From Citrobacter amalonaticus (GTDB taxonomy: Bacteria > Pseudomonadota > Gammaproteobacteria > Enterobacterales > Enterobacteriaceae), in assembly GCF_001559075.2 (NCBI RefSeq), contig NZ_CP014015.2, positions 186,001 through 250,000 of the forward strand: a DNA stretch of 64,000 nt, given 5' to 3'. Positions 47,573-54,963 of this stretch are shown here, piece by piece. The notes beneath the pieces are model-generated. The model was given only the letters and a program-made list of their open reading frames with translations, did no database searches and was not told the origin of the DNA. The position numbers were made by a program, and so were the translations under genes. The number at the start of each line of letters is the position of its first letter. The first letter of the stretch is position 1.

Positions 47573-49512
47573 ACCGCCTCCGACACCGATTTTTGCGGTT
47601 GTACGCGTTTGCGATAACGCGGGTCAAACAGGCATAGCAGCCCCCCCAGCGCCATCAATATCCCACCCGCCCAGATCCAGCGAATAAACGGTTTGTAATA
47701 CAGACGGACAGCCCACGCGCCGTTATCCAGCTCTTCACCGAGCGCGGCATACAGATCGCGGGTAATGCCACCGTCAATCGCCGCTTCCGTCATCATCGAG
47801 CTGGTGCTGTTGTAGAACCGTTTTTCGGCATGCAACGTCGCTTCTGCCTTGCCATCACGGGTCACGCCGATAATCGCCACACCACCGCGATAGTTTGGTC
47901 CGGTGATATCCTTCACTTCACGGAAGGTGAAGCGATATTCATGAATATCGACGCTATCACCGGCTTTCATGCGGACATCGCGCTCGACGCTGTAATTCTG
48001 GCTGAAGGCGATCCCGACAATCGTCACCGCCAGACCAACGTGCCCGGCCACCATTCCCCAGTAGCTAAGCGTTGTTTTCGTGCCACGCGAAATACGCTGC
48101 GCAAGCTCTGCCATCGCCAGCACAAACACCCAGCAGGCCATTGCCAGCCCGACGACCGTCATGGCGACAATCTTGTTCTCAAACAGCCACGGCAGCAGCA
48201 GAGAGAGTACCAGGGTGCTGGCCAGCGCGATAACCAGCAGTCGCTGCAGTTTACGCGGTCGATCGCGTCCCCAGCGGACCAGCGGGCCAATGCCCAGCAG
48301 CAGGGCAAACGGCGCCATCAGCCAGGTAAACATGGTATTAAAGAACGGCTCGCCAATGGAGATACTGCCCAGTCCAAGCTGCTTATGCACCAGCGGCAGC
48401 AGCGTTCCGAGCAGCACCACCAGCATGGCGGCAATCAGCAGCACGTTGTTACCGAGCAGCAGCGATTCGCGTGACCAGAGCGCGTTATTCACCCGGGATC
48501 GAACCTTATGTCCTCGCGTAGCAAACAGCAGCAGCGAGCCGCCGATGACCAGCACCATGAAGGCCAGAATGAACATCCCGCGAGACGGGTCGGAAGCAAA
48601 CGCATGCACCGACACCAGCACACCCGAGCGCACAAGGAACGTCCCCAACAGACAGAGCGAAAACGCGCAGATGGAGAGCAGCAGCGTCCACGCCTTGAAA
48701 CTGCCGCGCTGTTCAGTGACCGCCAGCGAGTGCATCAGCGCGGTTCCCACCAGCCATGGCATAAACGAGGCGTTTTCCACCGGATCCCAGAACCACCAGC
48801 CGCCCCAGCCCAGTTCGTAGTAAGCCCATGCCGAACCCAGCACGATCCCCAGCGTCAGGAAAACCCACGCGGCCAGCGTCCACGGACGAGAAAAACGGGC
48901 GAAAGTGCTGTCCAGGCGACCGCTCATCAGCGCCGCGATAGCGAACGCGAAGGCGACCGAGAAACCGACATAGCCCATATACAGCAGCGGCGGATGGAAG
49001 ATCAGCCCAGGATCCTGTAGCAACGGGTTGAGATCGCGCCCTTCTATCGGGAAATTCGGCAGCGTGCGGGCGAACGGGTTGGAGGTAAACAGGATGAACA
49101 ACAGGAAACCGACGCTGACCATCCCCATCACTGCGAGCACGCGGGCGACGATATCCAGCGGCATCCGCTGGGAGAACAGCGCGACGGCAAAGGTCCAGCC
49201 GCTCATCAGCAACACCCACAGCAGCAGCGAGCCTTCATGCGCCCCCCAGGTAGCGGCGACGCGGTACCAGACCGGCAGCTGCGTGTTGGAGTTACTGGCG
49301 ACATAAACTACGGTGAAATCATTCACGACAAAGGCGTTGACCAGCACCAGAAAGGCACCCATAACGAGGATAAATAGCAGCCAGGAAAACGGTCTTGCCG
49401 ACGCCATCATCCGCGCATCGCCACGCGCCACGCCCCACAGCGGATAGACTGAGAGTAACAACGCAACGCCCAGTGCCAGGCATAACAGCGCATTGCCAAT
49501 TTCAGGCATCAT
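47569..49512 (-). CDS. ccmF: Haem lyase subunit CcmF
   Basis: A 647-residue inner-membrane protein with about fifteen membrane segments, the core of the haem ligation complex. The tryptophan-rich WWD domain reads ELGWGGWWFWDPVENASFMPW; conserved external His residues lie in WGAHEGSLLLW and around. Same length as E. coli CcmF with the double Met start at 49512. Four-base overlaps on both sides. Confidence 0.97.
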   Translation of the reverse strand: MMPEIGNALLCLALGVALLLSVYPLWGVARGDARMMASARPFSWLLFILVMGAFLVLVNAFVVNDFTVVYVASNSNTQLPVWYRVAATWGAHEGSLLLWVLLMSGWTFAVALFSQRMPLDIVARVLAVMGMVSVGFLLFILFTSNPFARTLPNFPIEGRDLNPLLQDPGLIFHPPLLYMGYVGFSVAFAFAIAALMSGRLDSTFARFSRPWTLAAWVFLTLGIVLGSAWAYYELGWGGWWFWDPVENASFMPWLVGTALMHSLAVTEQRGSFKAWTLLLSICAFSLCLLGTFLVRSGVLVSVHAFASDPSRGMFILAFMVLVIGGSLLLFATRGHKVRSRVNNALWSRESLLLGNNVLLIAAMLVVLLGTLLPLVHKQLGLGSISIGEPFFNTMFTWLMAPFALLLGIGPLVRWGRDRPRKLQRLLVIALASTLVLSLLLPWLFENKIVAMTVVGLAMACWVFVLAMAELAQRISRGTKTTLSYWGMVAGHVGLAVTIVGIAFSQNYSVERDVRMKAGDSVDIHEYRFTFREVKDITGPNYRGGVAIIGVTRDGKAEATLHAEKRFYNSTSSMMTEAAIDGGITRDLYAALGEELDNGAWAVRLYYKPFIRWIWAGGILMALGGLLCLFDPRYRKRVQPQKSVSEAV

Positions 49513-49988
49513 GATGTTTTATCCTTATAGACGCTCTCCGGACGGCGGTGGTTTTCCTGCATCGCTTTTTCAACTTCCGGCGGCGTGTAGTTTTCATCGT
49601 GCTTGGCGAGAACTTCTTTCGCCTGAATATGGTTTTTCTCGCCGAGTTCCCCCTGCACCACCACGCCCTGCCCTTCACGGAACAGGTCCGGCAGAATGCC
49701 TTCGTAGGTAACATCCACAACGCCTTCGGCGTCATAGATGCTGAAATTCACCTTCAGCGAGTTGGGATCGCGCTTCACGCTACCGGGCATAACCATACCA
49801 CCCACCCGAAGGCGCTGGCCCACTTCCGGCATTTGCTGCGTTTCGCGCTTGCCGTAGAGAATCTCGCCTGGCGTATAGAACAGGTCAATATTGGCGCGCA
49901 GCGCGTAAAGCACCAGCGTAATCGTCAGCGCTAACCCGACGAGCACGCCACAGGCAATCCATAAACGGTTCTTACGTCGAATATTCAC
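49509..49988 (-). CDS. ccmE: Haem chaperone CcmE
   Basis: A 159-residue membrane-anchored periplasmic haem chaperone with an OB-fold. The haem-binding His is in LAKHDENYTPPE (His130 region). N-terminal helix LWIACGVLVGLALTITLVLY. Length as in E. coli. Overlaps ccmD and ccmF by 4 bases each. Confidence 0.96.
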   Translation of the reverse strand: MNIRRKNRLWIACGVLVGLALTITLVLYALRANIDLFYTPGEILYGKRETQQMPEVGQRLRVGGMVMPGSVKRDPNSLKVNFSIYDAEGVVDVTYEGILPDLFREGQGVVVQGELGEKNHIQAKEVLAKHDENYTPPEVEKAMQENHRRPESVYKDKTS

Positions 49989-50197
49989 GCCGCCTCCCGT
50001 TGTGTCTGCGCCGCACGCAGGCGGGCTTCACGCGCCCGTTGTCGGGAGACATCACGCAAAATCGCGCGATGCTGCGTCACGGTATGAATGACCAGTACTG
50101 CCAGCGGGATGACGCTCAGCGCCACGGCCAGCCAGACGTAAAAGGCGTAGCCGCCCATCGCAAAAAAATCACTCCAGGATGCAAATGCAGTGGTCAT
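49985..50197 (-). CDS. ccmD: Haem exporter accessory protein CcmD
   Basis: A 70-residue protein with one membrane helix (YAFYVWLAVALSVIPLAVLVIH) and a positively charged, helical cytoplasmic tail (RQRAREARLRAAQTQ). It helps release haem-loaded CcmE from CcmABC. Four-base overlaps with ccmC and ccmE. Confidence 0.95.
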   Translation of the reverse strand: MTTAFASWSDFFAMGGYAFYVWLAVALSVIPLAVLVIHTVTQHRAILRDVSRQRAREARLRAAQTQREAA

Positions 50198-50931
50198 TGG
50201 CGGCCTCTTTTTAAGATCAGTTCACTCACCCACGGGCGACGTTTTTCCATCATCAGAATCAGGTTACGCATCCGCATCAGCGACAGCGTGATAAACAGCA
50301 GCAGATAGCCGATAATCGCCAGCCGCAGCGGTGTGCGCATGGCCGGGTCGATGCTTTGCTGCATACGGGTTGAGCCCTGATGCAGCGTGTTCCACCACTC
50401 CACCGAATAGTGAATGATCGGCAGGTTCACCACGCCAATCAGCACCAGGATCCCCGCCGCACGCCCCGCCATCTTACGGTCGTCAAAAGCATGCCACAGG
50501 GCAATCGCGCCGACGTAGAGAAACAGCAGCACCAGTTCCGACGTCAGCCGCGCGTCCCACACCCACCAGGTGCCCCACATCGGTTTACCCCAGGCGGAAC
50601 CGGTGACCAGCGCAATAAACGTAAACACCGCGCCAACCGGCGCCATCGCAGCCAGCGCCAGGTTTGCCATCTTCATCTGCCAGACCAGACCGATAAACGC
50701 CGCTATCGCCATCGAGGCATAAATCCCCATTGACCAGATCGCCGCCGGAACGTGCAGATAAATAATGCGGTAGCTCTGCCCCTGCTGGTAATCCGCTGGC
50801 GCAAAACCGAATCCCCAGATCCAGCCCGTAGCCAGAACCAGGACGCAGGCAACGGCCAGCCACGGCACAAAATAGCCGCAAAGCTGATACAGCCGTGGGG
50901 GCATAGCCAGTTGATGAAGTGTTTTCCACAT
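50194..50931 (-). CDS. ccmC: Haem transporter/loader CcmC
   Basis: A 245-residue inner-membrane protein with six segments and a WWD domain (KPMWGTWWVWDARLTSE) that hands haem to CcmE. Conserved His in YLHVPAAIWSMG. Its start is 122 bp from the ccmB stop, unlike the 4-bp overlaps elsewhere in this run, because REP sequence lies between them. Confidence 0.96.
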   Translation of the reverse strand: MWKTLHQLAMPPRLYQLCGYFVPWLAVACVLVLATGWIWGFGFAPADYQQGQSYRIIYLHVPAAIWSMGIYASMAIAAFIGLVWQMKMANLALAAMAPVGAVFTFIALVTGSAWGKPMWGTWWVWDARLTSELVLLFLYVGAIALWHAFDDRKMAGRAAGILVLIGVVNLPIIHYSVEWWNTLHQGSTRMQQSIDPAMRTPLRLAIIGYLLLFITLSLMRMRNLILMMEKRRPWVSELILKRGRQ

Positions 50932-50969
50932 AGTTCAGTCACCAGACTCAAACGAATAAAGTTACCGTC

Positions 50970-51048
50970 ATGCCGGATAGCGGCTGATGCCTTATCCGGC
51001 CTACATACTCTGCTCTTGTAGGCCTGATAAGCGCAGTGCCATCAGGCA
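50970..51048. repeat. REP/BIME element inside the ccm operon, between ccmB and ccmC
   Basis: Two inverted palindromic units: TGCCGGATAGCGGC...CTTATCCGGCCTACA and TTGTAGGCCTGATAAGCGCAGTGCCATCAGGCA. They fill most of the 122-bp ccmB-ccmC gap, which is otherwise non-coding. Confidence 0.85.
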
Positions 51049-51053
51049 ACTCA

Positions 51054-51713
51054 TTACTGCAAACTAATACGTAACGCCGCGGCCGTCGCAAAAGGACTCA
51101 ACGTCGCGCTCCCCGCCAGTAACGCGCCCAAAATCGCCATGTATCCATCCACAGGAAGATGCATGGATGCCGCATCCATCGCGGCGGTCGCAAAAATCAA
51201 CAACGGGATGGTCAACGGCAACACCAGTACGCTCAGCAATACGCCGCCGCGCTTTAGTCCGACCGTTAACCCTACCCCCGGTGCGCCGAGAAAGCTGAGC
51301 GTTGGCGTCCCCAACAGTAAGGTCAGCGCCATAATTTTCCAGCCGTAGATGTCCATCCCCAGCAGCAACGCCACCAGCGGAGAGAGGATCAACAGCGGCA
51401 GACCGGTGACCATCCAGTGGGCCATCACTTTTGCCAGCACCACCATCGGTAATGGGATCGGCAGCAGCATCAGTTGCTCAAGGCTGCCGTCCTGCAGGTC
51501 ATCGCGAAACAGTCGCTCCAGCGCCAGCAGCGAGGCCAGCAGCGCAGCAACCCAAATAATGCCCGGCGCAATGCGCGCCAGCAGCTGCGGTTCCGGCCCA
51601 ATGCTCAGCGGGAACAGCGTAATAACAATCAGAAAGAACCACAGCGGGTTGGCAATCTCAGCGCTATGGCGAAAGGCAACGCGCAGTTCAAGACGGAAGA
51701 TACGCCACATCAT
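51054..51713 (-). CDS. ccmB: Haem exporter ABC permease CcmB
   Basis: A 219-residue inner-membrane protein with six segments, the permease part of CcmAB. Conserved LERLFRDDLQDGSLEQLMLLP near residue 65. Overlaps ccmA by 4 bases. Confidence 0.95.
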   Translation of the reverse strand: MMWRIFRLELRVAFRHSAEIANPLWFFLIVITLFPLSIGPEPQLLARIAPGIIWVAALLASLLALERLFRDDLQDGSLEQLMLLPIPLPMVVLAKVMAHWMVTGLPLLILSPLVALLLGMDIYGWKIMALTLLLGTPTLSFLGAPGVGLTVGLKRGGVLLSVLVLPLTIPLLIFATAAMDAASMHLPVDGYMAILGALLAGSATLSPFATAAALRISLQ

Positions 51714-52330
51714 TGCCCTGCCCTCTCGTGAGTCAGCGCAATCCGGCGAATGCGGTCTGTAGCGACGTTCATCGGCTGGTGGGTGGTGAGGATGACAATC
51801 CCCCCCTCTTCGGTATGCTGCGCCATCCGCTGCGTCAGGCGTTCAACGCCGTTCACATCAATGGCGGTAAAGGGTTCGTCGAGGATCCAGAGCGTGGCGC
51901 GGGTCAGCCAGAGACGCGCCAACGCTACCCGGCGCTGCTGTCCGGCAGAAAGCTGGTTCACAGGGATATCTTCGTAACCGGCAAGGCCGGCCTGCGCCAG
52001 CGCCGCGAGACATTTTGCAATGTCGCCGTCCTGATGGAAAAAACGCAGGTTCTCCAACGCCGTCAGCCGGGTTTTGATCCCCGGCTGATGTCCAATCCAC
52101 AACAAATTTTGATGGTAGCTGTCCCGCACACGATGTAGCGGTTGCTCCTGCCAGCACACCTCCCCGGCATCAGGACGAGAGAGCCCTGTCAGCAACCGCA
52201 ACAGGGTGGTTTTCCCTGCGCCGTTGCCGCCGGTGACCTGTATCCACTCCCCTGCGTTGACCTGGAACGACAAATCGCTAAACAGGACTCGTTCATCCCG
52301 CTCACAGAGGAGCTTTCTGGCTTCAAGCAT
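51710..52330 (-). CDS. ccmA: Haem exporter ATPase CcmA
   Basis: A small ABC ATPase of 206 residues from ATG 52330 (MLEARKLLCERDERVLF); an in-frame ATG at 52339 would add MGS and is also plausible. Walker A GGNGAGKTTL, signature QLSAGQQRRVALARL, Walker B LWILDEPFTAID, switch His TTHQP. Its ATP hydrolysis releases holo-CcmE. Follows napC by 14-23 bp. Confidence 0.95.
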   Translation of the reverse strand: MLEARKLLCERDERVLFSDLSFQVNAGEWIQVTGGNGAGKTTLLRLLTGLSRPDAGEVCWQEQPLHRVRDSYHQNLLWIGHQPGIKTRLTALENLRFFHQDGDIAKCLAALAQAGLAGYEDIPVNQLSAGQQRRVALARLWLTRATLWILDEPFTAIDVNGVERLTQRMAQHTEEGGIVILTTHQPMNVATDRIRRIALTHERAGQ

Positions 52331-52353
52331 ACTACCCACTCATTATCATCCCG

Positions 52354-52956
52354 TCAGAAGCCCGGTTTGACTTCACGCATATCGGGGAGCTTGTGCGCAA
52401 TCCCCTTATGGCAGTCAATACAGGTTTGCCCGTCTTTCACCGCCTGATCGTGCATTTTCGCGGCGACGCTCTTCTGGGCCGTTAAGTCCATGAACTCAAA
52501 GTTGTGACAGTTACGACACTCCTGAGAATTGTTATCTTTCATTCTTCGCCATTCATTCTGCGCCATCGTCAGACGATGCGCTTCGAACTTCTGCGGTGTA
52601 TCAATAAGTCCCAACGCTTTTGCGTACAGCTCTTTACTGGCCTTGATCTTGCGGATCATTTTCGGCACAAACTCGTGCGGTACGTGGCAGTCAGGACAGG
52701 TCGCACGCACACCGCTACGGTTGTTGTAGTGCACGGTTTCCATGTATTCCTGATACACGGTATTGCGCATTTCGTGGCAGCTAATGCAGAACTCTTCGGT
52801 GTTGGCCTTTTCCATCCCGGTGTTAAATCCACCCCAGAAAATAATCCCGCCGACGAACCCGATTAACAGCAGCGTACCCAGCGCCAGACGACTGGGGCGA
52901 CGCCACCATTGCCAGAGGCGCTTAATCCGGCCTGGTTTACGGTTAGAATTTTCCAT
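52354..52956 (-). CDS. napC: Tetrahaem cytochrome NapC
   Basis: A 200-residue membrane-anchored cytochrome with one N-terminal helix (LALGTLLLIGFVGGIIFWGG) and four CXXCH haem sites: FCISCHEM, TCPDCHVP, ECRNCHNF, CIDCHKGIAH. It passes electrons from menaquinol to NapAB. Homologous to the TorC-like protein at 17.9 kb. 9 bp after napB. Confidence 0.97.
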   Translation of the reverse strand: MENSNRKPGRIKRLWQWWRRPSRLALGTLLLIGFVGGIIFWGGFNTGMEKANTEEFCISCHEMRNTVYQEYMETVHYNNRSGVRATCPDCHVPHEFVPKMIRKIKASKELYAKALGLIDTPQKFEAHRLTMAQNEWRRMKDNNSQECRNCHNFEFMDLTAQKSVAAKMHDQAVKDGQTCIDCHKGIAHKLPDMREVKPGF

Positions 52957-52965
52957 AATGACCTC

Positions 52966-53415
52966 TTATTTCCCGTAACCTTTCGATGGGGTAAAGCTGT
53001 TACCCACAATCGGCGGGGCGTCAGTCTGCGGCACATGGCACTGCAGGCAGAAGTATCGACGCGGCGCCACTTCGGCCAGCACTTTGCCGTCGCTGTCCAT
53101 AAAGTGCGTCGGACTAATACGCGGCGCACCGGTGGTACGATAGCTTTCAACGCCGTGGCATTGCAGGCAGCGGTTGGTGTTGGTGGTCACCTGGTAACCA
53201 TCGACGCTATGGGGAATCATCGGCGGCTGATTCACGTAGTTCAGCGGCATACGCTCTTGCTCTTTGTGCATGCGAATCGCCCCTTCCTGTGTCCCCGACA
53301 CTTCCGGAGACTGGCTAAGATCCACTCCGTTTGCCGCCCAAACCGCACCGCTCACCACCAGGGCCAGCAGGGCTGTCCATTGACACAGCGCTTTCTTCAG
53401 GTCATGGCTTTTCAT
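52966..53415 (-). CDS. napB: Dihaem cytochrome NapB
   Basis: A 149-residue periplasmic small subunit of the nitrate reductase, same length as E. coli from ATG 53415 (MKSHDLKKALCQW). Sec signal ending VSGAVWA; two haem sites RCLQCHGVES and FCLQCHVPQ. Overlaps napH by 4 bases. Confidence 0.96.
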   Translation of the reverse strand: MKSHDLKKALCQWTALLALVVSGAVWAANGVDLSQSPEVSGTQEGAIRMHKEQERMPLNYVNQPPMIPHSVDGYQVTTNTNRCLQCHGVESYRTTGAPRISPTHFMDSDGKVLAEVAPRRYFCLQCHVPQTDAPPIVGNSFTPSKGYGK

Positions 53416-54275
53416 GATTTCGCTCCCGAACTCCATCGTGTAGTTATTGTAAATACGTCCTCAGAACAGACATCCACGCAGCGACCGCAGGCCATGCAAT
53501 CGCGGCTGGTGACCTGTACCGGGCTTTGCTCATCCAGCACCGGGGCACGTAATACATGCGGTTCCGGGCAAACATGAAAACAGTCCATACAGCGGTTACA
53601 TTTCTGTCGGTCCTTTGCCGCAACGGTTAATACGCCCTGGCTACCCAGCACGCCATACAGTGCGCCTAAAGGACAAAGATGCCCGCACCAGCCGTGTTCA
53701 ACGACCAGCAAATCAAATAAAAACAGAGCGATAATCAGCAGTGCGCCGCTACCGAATCCCATTACCAGGCTACGCCCCAGCAGTGAAACAGGGTTAATCC
53801 ATTCCCACAGTAGCGTCCCGGTCAGTGCTGAACCCACCAGCACGACAACCAGAAGTACGTACCGTATATGACGTGGAATGGTTGCGGACTGATTCAGGTC
53901 AAACCTTCTGCGTAGCCAGGCCGCAAAATCGGTAATCGGGTTCAGTGGGCAGACCCAACTGCAAAACAATCGCTTTCCTGCCAGAGCGTACAGCGCCGTA
54001 ATGATCGCCGCGCCCGTAAGCCCTACCGCTGCGGGCAGATGACCGCTCGCCAGGCTTTGCAGGGTAATCAACGGATCCGTCAGCGGGATCGACTCCAGCA
54101 GCAGGCTGCTGCTGTAGTTCCCGTGCAGGATCCACACGCCAAACCACGGGCCGCTCAGAAACATCCCCAGCACCATAAACTGACTGAGACGGCGGAAAAT
54201 CAGCCAGCGATGACTCCGCCAGAGGCCTTTTTTCGCCTGCGCTTCACGCCCGGCGTCACGTTTACGATTTGCCAT
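53412..54275 (-). CDS. napH: NapH, membrane iron-sulfur quinol-side protein
   Basis: A 287-residue protein with four membrane helices, the cytoplasmic Cys motif CSWVCPLN and GHLCPLGALYG, and two C-terminal 4Fe-4S sets (CNRCMDCFHVCPEP, CMACGRCVDVCSED). With NapG it forms a ubiquinol dehydrogenase feeding NapAB. Overlaps napG by 14 bases and napB by 4. Confidence 0.96.
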   Translation of the reverse strand: MANRKRDAGREAQAKKGLWRSHRWLIFRRLSQFMVLGMFLSGPWFGVWILHGNYSSSLLLESIPLTDPLITLQSLASGHLPAAVGLTGAAIITALYALAGKRLFCSWVCPLNPITDFAAWLRRRFDLNQSATIPRHIRYVLLVVVLVGSALTGTLLWEWINPVSLLGRSLVMGFGSGALLIIALFLFDLLVVEHGWCGHLCPLGALYGVLGSQGVLTVAAKDRQKCNRCMDCFHVCPEPHVLRAPVLDEQSPVQVTSRDCMACGRCVDVCSEDVFTITTRWSSGAKS

Positions 54276-54957
54276 CGTTCCCCTCCAGCCAGCCGAAGCG
54301 GTAATGGTGACCCAACTCCCCTTTCGCCAGCGCCAGCGGCAACACTTTTATTGCCGGCTGTTCCAGCACGCAGACTTTTTCACATTTCCCGCAACCCGTG
54401 CAGGCGTCGCTGTGAACGGTCGGGATAAATCGCGCATGTTTGCCGGTTCGCATGTTGCGATCCAGTTCCAGCGTGATGGCCTCATCGATTTTTGGACATT
54501 CGCGATAACAGACGTCACAACGCAATCCCTGGAAGTTCAGGCAGTTTTCCTGATCCAGCAGAACCGCCAGTCCCATCCGCGAATCGTCAATGGAGGCAAT
54601 CTCCCGGTCCAGCGCCCCACTGGGGCAGACTTTGGCGCACGGAATGTCTTCGCACATTTCGCAAGGAATATCGCGGGCAACAAAATACGGCGTACCCGCC
54701 GACAACCCTGATGCAAGCGTCGCCAGTTTTAAGGTGTCATACGGACATGCCTGAACGCACTGCCCGCAGCGCACACAGGCGCTGGCAAAGGCGTTCTCGT
54801 TCACGGCCCCAGGCGGGCGCAACCGCACGCCCGTAGCGCGTGCGGTCTGCTGCTGTAACCCCAGCGCCACGCCAACGGCAGCCAGCCCACCCGCTGTGCG
54901 AACAACATCGCGCAGAAAGCGGCGGCGGCCATTTTGGGGTTTCGCTGACCTGGACAT
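54262..54957 (-). CDS. napG: NapG, periplasmic ferredoxin-type protein
   Basis: A 231-residue protein with a twin-arginine signal (GRRRFLRDVVRTAGGLAAVG) and four 4Fe-4S sets (CVRCGQCVQACPYD, CEMCEDIPCAKVCPSG, CDVCYRECPKID, CTGCGKCEKVC). Partner of NapH. 6 bp after napA. Confidence 0.96.
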   Translation of the reverse strand: MSRSAKPQNGRRRFLRDVVRTAGGLAAVGVALGLQQQTARATGVRLRPPGAVNENAFASACVRCGQCVQACPYDTLKLATLASGLSAGTPYFVARDIPCEMCEDIPCAKVCPSGALDREIASIDDSRMGLAVLLDQENCLNFQGLRCDVCYRECPKIDEAITLELDRNMRTGKHARFIPTVHSDACTGCGKCEKVCVLEQPAIKVLPLALAKGELGHHYRFGWLEGNDGKS

Positions 54958-54963
54958 GGCGTG

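Noticed and set aside
48080..48820. Long plus-strand frame inside ccmF
   Set aside because: Antisense to a fully supported ccmF with WWD motif; serine/arginine-rich shadow translation.
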